A stretch of 64,000 nt of DNA from Serratia sp. PL17 (GCF_017832355.1 NZ_JAFIBY010000002.1:310001-374000), one strand, 5' to 3'. Counted from the first letter of the stretch, positions 42,172-52,632 are shown. A program made the numbers and translations. Notes: generated by a model from the letters alone, not told the origin.

Positions 42172-42975
42172 ATGTTGGATAAAGAACTGGTTAGCCGTGC
42201 CGTGCAGCGTTTGCATCAGGCGGAGCAGAGCCGTGAACAGATCCGCGCGTTATCACTGGATCATCCCGAGATCACCATTGAAGACGCTTACGCCATTCAG
42301 CGGCAGTGGGTGGCGCTAAAGGTTGCAGAAGGCCGCACATTAAAGGGCCATAAGATCGGCCTGACGTCGCGTGCTATGCAGGTCAGTTCGCAGATTACGG
42401 AACCGGATTTCGGTGCCTTGCTCGATGACATGTTTTTCAATGACGGCAGCGACATTCCCATCGATCGTTTTATCGTGCCACGGGTTGAGGTTGAGCTGGC
42501 GTTTGTGCTGGCCAAGCCTCTGCGCGGGCCAAACTGCACATTGTTTGATGTCTACAACGCCACTGATTACATCATTCCGGCGCTGGAGATCATCGATGCA
42601 CGCAGCCATAACGTCGATCCCGAAACGCAGCGTCCCCGCAAGGTATTCGACACCATTTCTGACAACGCCGCCAACGCCGGTGTGGTGATGGGCGGCAGAC
42701 CGATCAAACCGGATGCACTGGATCTACGTTGGATCAGTGCGTTGTTGTACCGCAATGGCGTCATCGAAGAGTCTGGCGTCGCGGCGGCGGTGCTGAACCA
42801 TCCGGCTAATGGCGTCGCCTGGTTGGCCAACAAGCTGTTCCCGTATGACGTGGAGCTGGAAGCGGGACAGGTGATCCTTGGCGGTTCCTTCACCCGGCCG
42901 GTCGCCGCCCGGCGCGGTGATACCTTCCATGCGGATTATGGCCCGATGGGCTGCATTAGCTGCCGATTTGTGTAA
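42172..42975 (+). CDS. hpaH: HpaH, 2-oxohept-4-ene-1,7-dioate hydratase
   Basis: A 267-residue hydratase of the MhpD/HpaH group in the FAH superfamily. Landmarks are [34 protein letters not shown] for metal ligands, [14 protein letters not shown] at the C-terminus. It adds water to the 2-oxo-4-ene diacid to give the aldolase substrate. The start at 42172 follows AAGGGGCC and lies 10 bases after the hpaF stop. Confidence 0.93.
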   Translation: MLDKELVSRAVQRLHQAEQSREQIRALSLDHPEITIEDAYAIQRQWVALKVAEGRTLKGHKIGLTSRAMQVSSQITEPDFGALLDDMFFNDGSDIPIDRFIVPRVEVELAFVLAKPLRGPNCTLFDVYNATDYIIPALEIIDARSHNVDPETQRPRKVFDTISDNAANAGVVMGGRPIKPDALDLRWISALLYRNGVIEESGVAAAVLNHPANGVAWLANKLFPYDVELEAGQVILGGSFTRPVAARRGDTFHADYGPMGCISCRFV

Positions 42976-43050
42976 TCAGCGGGTTCGGCAGGCCGAACCT
43001 TAAGCGTGTCCGGGCGCTGCTGGCTGCGCCCGTTAATCAGGGAGAATGCG

Positions 43051-43845
43051 ATGTTAACCAACTCTTTTAAGAAGGCGTTGCAGGAAAAGCGCCCGCAGAT
43101 TGGCCTCTGGCTGGGGTTATGCAGCAGTTACAGCGCAGAACTGCTGGCCGGTTCTGGCTTCGATTGGCTGTTGATCGACGGTGAGCACGCGCCTAACAAC
43201 GTGCAAACGGTGCTGGGCCAGTTGCAGGCGATCGCACCTTACCCGAGCCAGCCGGTGGTCCGCCCGGCGTGGAATGACGCGGTGATGATTAAGCAACTGC
43301 TGGATATTGGCGCGCAAACGCTGCTGATCCCGATGATTCAAAACGCCGAACAGGCGCGTGATGCGGTGCGAGCCACGCGTTATCCACCGAGCGGTATACG
43401 CGGTGTTGGCAGTGCGTTGGCGCGTGCATCGCGCTGGAATCGGGTGCCAGATTATCTGCAACAGGCTGACGCGCAGATGTGCGTGTTAGTGCAGATCGAA
43501 ACGCGTGAGGCGGTGAAAAATCTGGACGAGATCCTGCAGGTCGACGGGGTCGACGGGGTATTCATCGGCCCGGCGGATTTGAGTGCAGATATGGGGTTTG
43601 CCGGTAATCCGCAGCAGCCGGAGGTGCAGCGCACCATCGACGACGCCCTTGCGCGTATCAGCGCAGCCGGCAAGGCACCGGGCATTTTGACGGCGAATCC
43701 GGAACTGGCGCAGCATTATCTGGCGTCCGGCGCACTGTTTGTCGCGGTGGGAGTGGATACCACTCTGCTGGCGCGGGCAGCGGAAACGCTGGCAGGCCGC
43801 TTTAAACACGCGCAAGCCCCCGTGCAATCCCCGAGCGTTTATTAG
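43051..43845 (+). CDS. hpaI: HpaI, 4-hydroxy-2-oxoheptanedioate aldolase
   Basis: A 264-residue class II aldolase (E. coli HpaI 262). It cleaves the hydroxy-oxo diacid to pyruvate and succinic semialdehyde. Landmarks are [17 protein letters not shown] with the base His, [34 protein letters not shown] with the metal Glu, and [15 protein letters not shown]. The start at 43051 has a GGGAGA ribosome site 75 bases after hpaH. Confidence 0.93.
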   Translation: MLTNSFKKALQEKRPQIGLWLGLCSSYSAELLAGSGFDWLLIDGEHAPNNVQTVLGQLQAIAPYPSQPVVRPAWNDAVMIKQLLDIGAQTLLIPMIQNAEQARDAVRATRYPPSGIRGVGSALARASRWNRVPDYLQQADAQMCVLVQIETREAVKNLDEILQVDGVDGVFIGPADLSADMGFAGNPQQPEVQRTIDDALARISAAGKAPGILTANPELAQHYLASGALFVAVGVDTTLLARAAETLAGRFKHAQAPVQSPSVY

Positions 43846-43849
43846 GTTG

Positions 43850-43909
43850 TATACCCAATAGATTTCACGCTGCAGGCAACACCCCTGCGATGTGAAAGAT
43901 AAAGGTATA
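43850..43909. repeat. 60-base ERIC derivative lacking its centre
   Basis: Starts TATACCCAATAGATTTCAC, continues GCTGCAGG-CAACACC-CCTGCG, and ends ATGTGAAAGATAAAGGTATA. Both ERIC ends are present in inverted order around a short loop, while the central 67 or so bases (with the GTCACTTACTT and CTGGGG landmarks) are missing. It lies between hpaI and hpaX and would fold as a stable hairpin in the mRNA. Confidence 0.7.
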
Positions 43910-43932
43910 GGTGCAATCTTATTGGAGACACC

Positions 43933-45303
43933 ATGAGCAACGTCGATTCGCTGCCACCGGCCAACCCGGCGCAGCAACATAAAGCGTTAACCGCCGCCGA
44001 GCAATCGGTGATTAAAAAGTTATTTCGGCGACTGATTATTTTCCTGTTTGTGCTGTTTGTTTTCTCTTTCCTCGACCGCATCAATATCGGTTTCGCCGGG
44101 CTGACGATGGGTAAGGATCTTGGCCTCAGCTCGACCATGTTTGGTTTGGCAGCGACCTTGTTCTACGTCACCTATGTGATTTTTGGTATTCCGAGCAACA
44201 TTATGCTGGGGATCGTGGGGGCACGGCGCTGGATCGCCACCATCATGGTGCTGTGGGGGATCGCCTCAACCTGCACCCTGTTTGCCACCGGGCCGACCAG
44301 CTTGTATGTGCTACGGATGATCGTCGGCATCACCGAAGCCGGTTTTCTGCCGGGTATTTTGGTTTATCTCACCTATTGGTTCCCGGCGTTTTACCGCGCC
44401 CGTGCCAACGCGCTGTTTATGATCGCCATGCCGGTCACGATGGCGATCGGTTCACTGGTATCCGGCTATATTTTGGCGCTGGACGGCTTGATGAACCTTA
44501 AGGGTTGGCAATGGCTGTTCCTGTTGGAGGGGATTCCTTCAGTGCTGCTGGGTGTGGTGGTGTGGTTCTATCTGGACGATACCCCGGCCAAAGCCAAATG
44601 GCTGACCGATGAAGAAAAAAGCAGCCTGAAAGCGATGATGGATGCCGACAAGCTGCAACTGGTGCAGCCTAATGGGCCAGGTAGCCACCGGGCGATGCAG
44701 CAGCGCAGCCTGTGGCGGGAAGTGTTCACGCCAATTGTGCTGATGTATACGCTGGCCTATTTCTGCCTGACCAATACGCTGAGCGCCATCAACATCTGGA
44801 CGCCACAGATCTTGCAGAGCTTTAACCAGGGCAGCAGCAACATTGTGATCGGTATTCTGGCGGCGATCCCGCAGATCTGTACCATTGCCGGGATGATTTG
44901 GTGGAGTAAACGATCGGATCGATTGCAGGAGCGAAAACACCATACGGCACTGCCGTATCTGTTTGCCGCGGCCGGTTGGTTGCTGGCTTCGGCGACCGAT
45001 CACAGCATGATCCAATTGCTGGGGATCGTGATGGCATCGGTGGGGTCCTTCACCGCCATGGCGATCTTCTGGACCACGCCGGATCAATCGATCAGTCTGG
45101 AGGCGCGGGCGATTGGGATCGCGGTGATCAACGCCACCGGCAATATTGGATCGGCGGTCAGTCCGTTGTTGATCGGCTGGTTTAAGGATCTGACCGGGAG
45201 CTTTAACTCTGGGCTGTACTTCGTTTCGGCATTGTTGATCATCGGTGCGTTACTTGTCTGGCGTATCCCAATGCAGGGCTCGCGCCCACGGGCCACGCCG
45301 TAA
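43933..45303 (+). CDS. hpaX: HpaX, 4-hydroxyphenylacetate permease (MFS)
   Basis: A 456-residue MFS anion:cation symporter (E. coli HpaX 458) with twelve predicted transmembrane helices. The A-motif region reads FLFVLFVFSFLDRINIGFAG and the loop after helix 4 RMIVGITEAGFLPG. It imports 4-HPA. The N-terminus is soluble (MSNVDSLPPANPAQQHKAL). A TTGGAGAC site precedes the ATG. The GTAGGGG palindromes follow. Confidence 0.92.
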   Translation: MSNVDSLPPANPAQQHKALTAAEQSVIKKLFRRLIIFLFVLFVFSFLDRINIGFAGLTMGKDLGLSSTMFGLAATLFYVTYVIFGIPSNIMLGIVGARRWIATIMVLWGIASTCTLFATGPTSLYVLRMIVGITEAGFLPGILVYLTYWFPAFYRARANALFMIAMPVTMAIGSLVSGYILALDGLMNLKGWQWLFLLEGIPSVLLGVVVWFYLDDTPAKAKWLTDEEKSSLKAMMDADKLQLVQPNGPGSHRAMQQRSLWREVFTPIVLMYTLAYFCLTNTLSAINIWTPQILQSFNQGSSNIVIGILAAIPQICTIAGMIWWSKRSDRLQERKHHTALPYLFAAAGWLLASATDHSMIQLLGIVMASVGSFTAMAIFWTTPDQSISLEARAIGIAVINATGNIGSAVSPLLIGWFKDLTGSFNSGLYFVSALLIIGALLVWRIPMQGSRPRATP

Positions 45304-45308
45304 TGGAC

Positions 45309-45366
45309 GGGCCCAGCATGCTGGGCCCCTACCGAACACCTGTAGGGGTTGAGCACGCTCAACCCG
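45309..45366. repeat. GTAGGGG-type palindromic repeat, paired copies 3 and 4
   Basis: Copy 3 is the perfect palindrome GGGCCCAGCATGCTGGGCCC (45309-45328) followed by CCTAC. Copy 4 is GTAGGGGTTGAGCA then CGCTCAACCC (45342-45365). They are head-to-head, with CCCCTAC and GTAGGGG facing across nine bases. The pair sits between hpaX and hpaA. Confidence 0.7.
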
Positions 45367-45390
45367 TTTTCGGGGAGAGTGAGGACAATA

Positions 45391-46287
45391 ATGCAGAAAA
45401 GTACCGGTTTTATCGCCAATATCGATATCTGCAAAGAATACGATGCGCGTTACGCCACGGATGAAGTGCACTACGAAACCTTCGCCGGGCTGGCGGCATT
45501 TTTTGGCCGCGATATGCAGGTGCACTGGCATGACCGTTTCTTCCAGGTACATTTCCTGGAGACCGGTAAGATTGAGTTGCAGTTGGACAGCCAGCACTAT
45601 TCGGTGCAGGCCCCGCTGTTTATCCTGACGCCGCCCTCGGTACCGCACGCGTTCTTTACTGAACCGGACAGCGACGGCCACGTACTGACGGTGCGTCAGG
45701 AGTTGATATGGCCGCTGCTGGAGCGCTTGTACCCCGGCAGCAATCTGGCATTGGATATGCCAGGTATCTGTTTGTCGATGGCAGACGCACCGCAGGAATT
45801 AACGGCGCTCAGTCATTACTGGGCGCTGATTCGCCGTGAGTTCAGCCAAGGGTTGGCCGGCCGCGAGCAGACGCTGGCTCTGCTGGCGCAGGCGGTATTG
45901 ACCCTGTTGCTACGCAATGCCGCACTGGAGGATTCCGCGACCAGCGGCGTGCGCGGCGAGCTCAAGTTGTTCCAGCGTTTCAACAAGATGGTCGATGAAC
46001 GTTTCCGCGATCACCTGCCGGTACCGGACTACGCTCAGGCGCTGGGGGTGACTGAATCACGGTTGAACGATCTGTGCCGGCGCTTTGCCAATCAGCCCCC
46101 CAAGCGGCTGATATTTGATCGCGTATTGCGTGAAGCCAAGCGGATGCTGCTGTTCAGCGCCTGCACGGTGCATGAAACCGCTTATAGCCTCGGCTTTAAG
46201 GATCCCGCCTATTTCGCGCGTTTTTTCAACCGGCTGGAAGGGTGCTCTCCCTCAAGTTACCGCGCTGCACAACATTCCCTTTCGTAA
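45391..46287 (+). CDS. hpaA: HpaA, AraC-family activator of hpaBC
   Basis: A 298-residue AraC/XylS regulator that activates the hydroxylase genes hpaBC in response to 4-HPA. The N-terminal cupin holds MQVHWHDRFFQVHFLETGKI and the C-terminal HTH pair starts near DYAQALGVTESRLNDLCRRF, ending with GFKDPAYFARFFNRLEGCSP. The start at 45391 has a GTGAGGAC site. It is directly upstream of hpaBC, the classical position. Confidence 0.92.
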   Translation: MQKSTGFIANIDICKEYDARYATDEVHYETFAGLAAFFGRDMQVHWHDRFFQVHFLETGKIELQLDSQHYSVQAPLFILTPPSVPHAFFTEPDSDGHVLTVRQELIWPLLERLYPGSNLALDMPGICLSMADAPQELTALSHYWALIRREFSQGLAGREQTLALLAQAVLTLLLRNAALEDSATSGVRGELKLFQRFNKMVDERFRDHLPVPDYAQALGVTESRLNDLCRRFANQPPKRLIFDRVLREAKRMLLFSACTVHETAYSLGFKDPAYFARFFNRLEGCSPSSYRAAQHSLS

Positions 46288-46480
46288 CGGCCGGATACGG
46301 CCTGGATCACAGTTTGCCGCGAAAGCGGCAAACCCACCTGAAAAGTACCCGCGATTGCCGCAAAAGTCTCTTCTCGAAATCGGCGTTGGGAGCTTCAATT
46401 AAGCAACCAAAAGAAAACATTATTTTAACAAGTGGCCGAATACACGGCCCATAAAATGCCGATTACGAGGAAGACAACGA

Positions 46481-48043
46481 ATGAAACCAGAAGACTTTCG
46501 TGCTGACAGCAAACGCCCGTTCACCGGTGCCGAATACCTGAAAAGTTTGCAGGATGGCCGTGAAATCTACATTTATGGCGAGCGAGTGAAAGATGTTACC
46601 ACTCATCCGGCGTTCCGTAATGCGGCGGCGTCAGTCGGCCAACTGTATGACGCATTGCACGATCCGATCGGTCAGGATCGCCTGTGCTGGAATACCGATA
46701 CCGGCAACGGTGGTTACACGCACAAATTCTTCCGCTACGCCCGCAGCCCTGAAGAGATGCGCCAGCAGCGCGATGCTATCGCCGACTGGTCGCGCCAGAG
46801 CTACGGTTGGATGGGGCGTACCCCAGATTACAAAGCGGCGTTTGGCTGCGCACTGGGCGCCAATCCCGAATTTTATGGTCAGTTTGCCGACAACGCACGC
46901 CATTGGTACAAACGCATCCAGGAAACCGGTCTGTACTTTAACCACGCTATCGTCAACCCGCCTATTGATCGTCACAAGCCGGTTAACGAAGTGAAAGACG
47001 TGTTCATTAAGGTGGAGAAAGAGACGGACGCCGGCATCATTGTCAGCGGTGCCAAAGTGGTGGCGACCAACTCGGCGTTGACGCACTACAACTTTATCGG
47101 CTTTGGCTCCGCGCAGGTGATGGGCGATAACCCGGACTTCGCACTGATGTTTGTCGCACCGATGGACGCTGAAGGGGTGAAGCTGATCTCTCGTGCTTCT
47201 TATGAATTGGTCGCAGGTGCCACGGGATCGCCGTTTGATTATCCGCTATCGAGCCGTTTTGATGAGAACGATGCGATCCTGATTATGGATCATGTGTTGA
47301 TCCCGTGGGAAAACGTCCTGATCTACCGTGATTTCGATCGTTGCCGCCGTTGGAGTACCGAAGGTGGTTTTGCCCGGCTATTCCCGTTACAGGCGTGCGT
47401 ACGCTTGGCGGTGAAGATGGACTTCATTACCGCACTGCTGCAAAAAAGCCTGTCTTGTACCGGGGTGCTTGAGTTCCGCGGCGTGCAGGCCGATCTCGGC
47501 GAAGTGGTTGCCTGGCGTAATCTGTTCTGGTCGTTGAGCGATGCCATGTGCGCTGAAGCCACCAAGTGGGAAAACGGCGCTTATTTGCCAGATTCCGCCG
47601 CGATTCAGACCTATCGCGTGATGGCGCCGATGGCCTATGCCAAGGTGAAGAACATCATCGAAAAGAACGTTACCAGCGGTTTGATCTACCTGCCGTCGAG
47701 TGTCCGTGACATGAACAACCCAGAGATCGACAAATATCTGTCGCGCTATGTGCGTGGATCTGACGGCATGGATCATGTTGAACGTATCAAGATCCTCAAG
47801 TTGATGTGGGATGCGATCGGCAGTGAATTCGGCGGTCGTCACGAGTTGTATGAGATTAACTATGCCGGCAGCCAAGATGAGATCCGCCTGCAATGTCTGC
47901 GCCATGCGCAAGGATCCGGCACCATGGGCAAGATGATGGAAATGGTCGACAAATGCCTGTCCGACTACGACCAGCACGGCTGGAAAGTACCGCATCTGCA
48001 TAACAATGATGATATTAATCAACTGGATAAACTGCTTAAGTGA
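46481..48043 (+). CDS. hpaB: HpaB, 4-hydroxyphenylacetate 3-monooxygenase oxygenase subunit
   Basis: A 520-residue FADH2-dependent aromatic hydroxylase, the same length as E. coli HpaB. It starts MKPEDFRADSKRPFTGAEYL; flavin- and substrate-site regions include RTPDYKAAFGCALGANPEFY, THYNFIGFGSAQVM and LIYLPSSVRDMNNPEIDKYL. With HpaC it converts 4-HPA to 3,4-dihydroxyphenylacetate. The upstream 193 bases hold two short hairpins and probably the HpaA-dependent promoter. A CGAGGAAGA ribosome site is present. Confidence 0.95.
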   Translation: MKPEDFRADSKRPFTGAEYLKSLQDGREIYIYGERVKDVTTHPAFRNAAASVGQLYDALHDPIGQDRLCWNTDTGNGGYTHKFFRYARSPEEMRQQRDAIADWSRQSYGWMGRTPDYKAAFGCALGANPEFYGQFADNARHWYKRIQETGLYFNHAIVNPPIDRHKPVNEVKDVFIKVEKETDAGIIVSGAKVVATNSALTHYNFIGFGSAQVMGDNPDFALMFVAPMDAEGVKLISRASYELVAGATGSPFDYPLSSRFDENDAILIMDHVLIPWENVLIYRDFDRCRRWSTEGGFARLFPLQACVRLAVKMDFITALLQKSLSCTGVLEFRGVQADLGEVVAWRNLFWSLSDAMCAEATKWENGAYLPDSAAIQTYRVMAPMAYAKVKNIIEKNVTSGLIYLPSSVRDMNNPEIDKYLSRYVRGSDGMDHVERIKILKLMWDAIGSEFGGRHELYEINYAGSQDEIRLQCLRHAQGSGTMGKMMEMVDKCLSDYDQHGWKVPHLHNNDDINQLDKLLK

Positions 48044-48060
48044 TCCGGTAGGAGGTTTGT

Positions 48061-48573
48061 ATGTCTCAGGAAAATGAACACCGTCTGCTGTTTCGCGACG
48101 CGATGGCCAGCCTGTCAGCGGCGGTAAATATCGTGACGACCGATGGCCCGGCAGGGCGCTGTGGTATCACCGCCACTGCGGTGTGCTCGGTGACGGATAC
48201 ACCGCCGACGCTGCTGGTGTGTATCAACCGCAATAGCGCGATGAACCCGGTTTTCCAGGCGAATCAGCGGCTGTGCGTCAACGTATTGAACCACGAACAA
48301 GAGCTGATGGCGCGCCACTTTGCCGGTATGACGGAGGTGAGCATGGAGGAGCGCTTCCGCCTGGATGCGTGGCAAAATGGTGCGTTGGGCCAACCGGTGT
48401 TGCGTAATACGTTGGCGAGTCTGGAAGGCGAGATCGAGCAGATCCAGAGTATTGGCACCCATCAGGTGTATCTGGTGCAGATCCGCCAGATCGTGGTAAG
48501 TGCGGCAGGGAACGGTTTGATCTACTTCAAGCGTAACTTCCATCCGGTCATGCACGAGATGAGTTTAGCCTGA
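48061..48573 (+). CDS. hpaC: HpaC, flavin reductase of 4-HPA hydroxylase
   Basis: A 170-residue NADH:flavin oxidoreductase of the HpaC/flavin-reductase-like family. Landmarks are RDAMASLSAAVNIVTTDGPA, GITATAVCSVTDTPPTLLVC and a C-terminal KRNFHPVMHEM. It supplies FADH2 to HpaB in the cytoplasm. It follows hpaB by 17 bases with a TAGGAGG site. A strong hairpin follows its stop. Confidence 0.94.
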   Translation: MSQENEHRLLFRDAMASLSAAVNIVTTDGPAGRCGITATAVCSVTDTPPTLLVCINRNSAMNPVFQANQRLCVNVLNHEQELMARHFAGMTEVSMEERFRLDAWQNGALGQPVLRNTLASLEGEIEQIQSIGTHQVYLVQIRQIVVSAAGNGLIYFKRNFHPVMHEMSLA

Positions 48574-48575
48574 GA

Positions 48576-48607
48576 TTAAGGGGGGCAGCGGCAAGCTGCC
48601 CCCTTAA
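48576..48607. terminator. Terminator after hpaC
   Basis: TTAAGGGGGGCAGC pairs with GCTGCCCCCTTAA across a GGCAA loop, with one bulged G. It separates convergent hpaC and ampH and could serve both. Confidence 0.75.
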
Positions 48608-48609
48608 AC

Positions 48610-49752
48610 TTAGCTTTTGTTGGCGGCTAACTCGCCCACCAGACGGTTAACCGGGTCGCTCATGTTGGTGAATTTGCTCAGTTCTGAGCGAGTGACCACC
48701 ACAAATACGCCGACATTTTTCTGCGGAATCATTGCCATATAGGTAATAAAGCCGCCGCCACCGCCCGTTTTCTGAATAATCCCCGGCAGCTCACCGTTCG
48801 GTGCCATATACACCCAACCCAGACCCAGTGCGCTGGCTTCGCCCGGTACGTCCATCCCTTTCAGCGAGACCAGATCGTTACGCTGGAAGTACATGGTTTG
48901 CTCGCTGGCGGCGGTCGATTTGCGTGAGCCTGAGACGTTAGAGGTAAGGAACTGTTGCATCCAGCGCTGCATGTCGCGTGGGGTAGAGTAAACACCACCG
49001 CTGCCGCCTGCCGCCGTCGTGTCGCGGCAGGCGCTCGGCCCGGCCGAGGCCACCATCAGGCGTGAACACTGTTCGGCACTTGGGGTGAGGGTGGTGTCTA
49101 CCATGCCGAGCGGCGCGGTGATTTTTTCCTTCAACAGCGCGCTATAGGGTTTGCCCGCCGCCCGTGACAGTGCATCGGCCAGCAGGTCATACGCCAGGTT
49201 GGAATAAGACGCACGTACGCCCGGTGGCACGGTGACGTTGGCATGCTCCAACCATTGCCAGCGTTGCGCTTTGGTCGGCCAGGTAAAGACGGGCGTTTTT
49301 GGCGGCTTCTTGCCCGGCTGTTCGCGCGGCAGTGCGCTGGTGTGGGTTGCCAGGTTCAGCAGCGTGATAGGTTGGCGCGTATTATACGCCGGCACGTAAG
49401 CGCCCTGCGGGGCATATTTACGCAAGGGATCATTGAGCTTAACCCGGCCTTCTGCCGCCATCTTGACCATGACTTCACTGGTCATCAGCTTGGTGATCGA
49501 GGCGATGCGGATCAGTGAATCCGGCCGTGGGCGCAGGTTATTCCCGGGTTTGGTGTCACCAAAGCTGCGGTTAACCACCTGATTCCCGTCGATCACCACC
49601 AGCGCCATACCGGTGGCACCGCTGTTGTAGAAAATATGTTCGGCATACTGGTCGACGATTTGCGAAGCCAGTTGCGGGGCGGCGGCCTGCGCAGCCAGCG
49701 GCGCGGCACACAGGCACAGCGCCAGCAATGAAGTGGAGAAAGAGTTCTTCAA
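48610..49752 (-). CDS. ampH: AmpH, D-alanyl-D-alanine carboxypeptidase/endopeptidase
   Basis: A 380-residue exported penicillin-binding-protein-like enzyme (E. coli AmpH 385). The signal peptide ends near AAQAAA (residue 25). The active-site Ser-x-x-Lys is SITK (Ser about 85), the Tyr motif is YSNLAYDLL, and the KTG box is QKTGGGGGFITYMA. In E. coli it trims peptidoglycan peptides in the periplasm and is a penicillin-binding protein without strong beta-lactamase activity. It is a core-type gene beside the hpa cluster and has no functional link to it. Confidence 0.93.
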   Translation of the reverse strand: MKNSFSTSLLALCLCAAPLAAQAAAPQLASQIVDQYAEHIFYNSGATGMALVVIDGNQVVNRSFGDTKPGNNLRPRPDSLIRIASITKLMTSEVMVKMAAEGRVKLNDPLRKYAPQGAYVPAYNTRQPITLLNLATHTSALPREQPGKKPPKTPVFTWPTKAQRWQWLEHANVTVPPGVRASYSNLAYDLLADALSRAAGKPYSALLKEKITAPLGMVDTTLTPSAEQCSRLMVASAGPSACRDTTAAGGSGGVYSTPRDMQRWMQQFLTSNVSGSRKSTAASEQTMYFQRNDLVSLKGMDVPGEASALGLGWVYMAPNGELPGIIQKTGGGGGFITYMAMIPQKNVGVFVVVTRSELSKFTNMSDPVNRLVGELAANKS

Positions 49753-49912
49753 CGGTCGTTATCCATTTAAAAAGGCAGCAGAGAAAGGCCCAAACCGTGG
49801 CATAGCCCGGTCTTGTCTGCTGTCAGTGTAATGTGCCTCGGCCTTGGCTGCATGTGGAAAAAAGAGCGGTTTGATAAATAATTTATCACCGCCCCGATGA
49901 CGCCTGATGGGT

Positions 49913-50671
49913 CTACTGCGCGCGGGTGAAAATGGCGATGACTTCATCCAGATGGGCTTTCATTGCCTTGCGCGCTCCGCGTACGTCACGGGCTTCAATC
50001 GCCGCCAGAATCTCCCGGTGTTCTTGCTCGGAACGGTGTGGCATATCGTCAGGCGTGTAGTGGCGTTGCAGCACGCGGAACATGCTTCCGTAACGGTGGC
50101 CGAGCAGATGGCCGATGATAAAGGCATAAGCCGGGTTACCGCTGGCCTGGGCGATACGAATATGAAATAGCCGATCGCCGGGGTGGGTGGCTGATCCCGC
50201 GCGGTTGTCGCGACAGTTTTGCTCGTAGGCCTCGCGGATGCCCGCCAGTTCTTGATCGGTGGCATGGCGTGCCGCCAACGCGGCGGTTTCTGGCTCGATC
50301 AACAGGCGGGTTTGCAACAGGGAGAATGGCGGCAGCTCGGCGTTAAAATCCAGCTCGATATTCAACTCATCATCGATTTCCGCCCACTGATCGCGCCCGG
50401 CTTGCGCCATGACCGGTTCTTGCGACGCCATCACCGGCGTTTGGGCCCGGACAATCACCCCGTTGCCGACTTTGACATCCACCAGCCCAATCACTTCCAG
50501 CGCAATCAGCGCCTCACGGACGGAAGCACGGCTGACCTGTAATTGCTGGGCCAGATCCCGTTCGGAGGGCAGGCGGCTGCCGGGAGGAAATTCATTATTA
50601 TCGATAAGCCGTTTCAATTGGTCGGCTATCTGCCTGTAAATCCTTGGGTTTTCCAGTCTTGTGATCGGCAT
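49913..50671 (-). CDS. FadR-type GntR regulator of the L-fucose operon
   Basis: A 252-residue GntR/FadR-subfamily protein. The winged HTH is at the N-terminus (LKRLIDNNEFPPGSRLPSER then DLAQQLQVSRASVREALIAL) and the FCD ligand domain follows. The FCD metal-binding Asp/His residues are likely in the GDRLFHIRIAQASGNP and MFRVLQRHY segments. It is divergent from the L-fucose genes, with two matching operators in between, so it is probably their repressor, relieved by a fucose-derived acid. Confidence 0.88.
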   Translation of the reverse strand: MPITRLENPRIYRQIADQLKRLIDNNEFPPGSRLPSERDLAQQLQVSRASVREALIALEVIGLVDVKVGNGVIVRAQTPVMASQEPVMAQAGRDQWAEIDDELNIELDFNAELPPFSLLQTRLLIEPETAALAARHATDQELAGIREAYEQNCRDNRAGSATHPGDRLFHIRIAQASGNPAYAFIIGHLLGHRYGSMFRVLQRHYTPDDMPHRSEQEHREILAAIEARDVRGARKAMKAHLDEVIAIFTRAQ

Positions 50672-50840
50672 ATATTACCTTAGGCTGTTCGGGTAAAAGT
50701 GATTCAGCGCACAATTATTAGTCAAGCTGCTTGAGTAATGGTTAATCAAGTGTAAAAAGTTGGTTAATCAAAATGCTGTTTTAAACGAGTCTTATAACAT
50801 TATCACCAAACCATAACGCGAACAGCGTCTTTTGTCATGT

Positions 50841-50884
50841 TAAAGGCCTGACCTTTAATCGCCTTTAGTGGCCTGACCATTAGA
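50841..50884. promoter_or_regulatory. Two operator copies for the FadR-type regulator
   Basis: TTAAAGG-CCTGA-CCTTTAA (50841-50859) and TTAGTGG-CCTGA-CCATTAG (50866-50884) share GGCCTGACC. Their centres are 25 bases apart. They resemble FadR-subfamily sites of the TGGTC-N-GACCA type. They lie just upstream of the first fucose gene. Confidence 0.65.
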
Positions 50885-50891
50885 CCTTTAA

Positions 50892-51647
<756 letters not shown>

Positions 51648-51772
51648 GGAATGGGCGATCGGGCCGTTGCGCCTGTCATTTCACGCTTGGGCAGTACTCG
51701 GACTCCTCATCTAGGCCGTGTACGTTCACAACGCCCGTTGACCCAGACCTTCACTTTCTTGGAGAGGATTGA

Positions 51773-52618
51773 ATGAAACTTTTACGCTATGGCGCACCGG
51801 GGCAGGAACGCCCAGGGATATTGGATGCAGACGGACAGATCCGCGACCTTTCGCAGCATATTGCCGACCTGAGCGGTGAGGCGTTGCTGCCAGCCGCGCT
51901 CGACAAGCTGCGCACGCTGGACATCAACCAATTGCCGCGAGTCGAAGGTCAGCCGCGGCTTGGCCCCTGCGTCGGCAGCATCGGCAAGTTTATCTGCATC
52001 GGCCTTAACTACGCCGACCACGCCGCGGAGACCGGCGCGGCGATCCCGTCTGAACCCGTGGTGTTCAACAAATGGACCAGCGCGGTGGTCGGGCCGAACG
52101 ATGAAGTGCAAATCCCGCGCGACTCGCTAAAGACCGACTGGGAAGTGGAACTGGGCGTGATTATCGGCCAGGGCGGACGCTATATCAGCGAGCAGGACGC
52201 GATGCGCCACGTTGCTGGTTACTGTGTGATTAACGACGTTTCTGAGCGTGAATTCCAGATTGAACGCGGCGGTACCTGGGACAAGGGGAAAGGGTGCGAC
52301 ACTTTTGGCCCCACAGGCCCCTGGCTGGTGACGGCCGACGAAATTGCCGATCCCCACAGCCTGAATCTGTGGCTGGAAGTCGATGGCAAACGCTATCAGG
52401 ACGGTAACACCAGCACCATGATTTTCCGCATTCCGCACATCATCAGCTATCTGAGCCGTTTTATGAGTCTGCAGCCGGGCGATGTGATCTCTACCGGTAC
52501 GCCGCCAGGCGTCGGCATGGGACAAAAACCGCAGCCCATCTACCTGAAAGCCGGGCAGACCATGCGCCTGGGCATTGAAGGATTGGGTGAACAGCGTCAA
52601 ACAACCGTACAAGCCTGA
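51773..52618 (+). CDS. FAH-family 2,4-diketo-3-deoxy-L-fuconate hydrolase
   Basis: A 281-residue fumarylacetoacetate-hydrolase-family enzyme. Landmarks are FICIGLNYADHAAETGAAIP, WEVELGVIIGQGG with the metal Glu, FGPTGPWLVTADEIADPHSL and LQPGDVISTGTPPGVGMG. In the L-fucose route it cleaves 2,4-diketo-3-deoxy-L-fuconate to pyruvate and L-lactate. The TTGGAGAGG ribosome site is good. The 125 bases between the SDR and this gene hold no recognisable gene. Confidence 0.85.
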   Translation: MKLLRYGAPGQERPGILDADGQIRDLSQHIADLSGEALLPAALDKLRTLDINQLPRVEGQPRLGPCVGSIGKFICIGLNYADHAAETGAAIPSEPVVFNKWTSAVVGPNDEVQIPRDSLKTDWEVELGVIIGQGGRYISEQDAMRHVAGYCVINDVSEREFQIERGGTWDKGKGCDTFGPTGPWLVTADEIADPHSLNLWLEVDGKRYQDGNTSTMIFRIPHIISYLSRFMSLQPGDVISTGTPPGVGMGQKPQPIYLKAGQTMRLGIEGLGEQRQTTVQA

Positions 52619-52632
52619 TGAGGAGCATTGCC

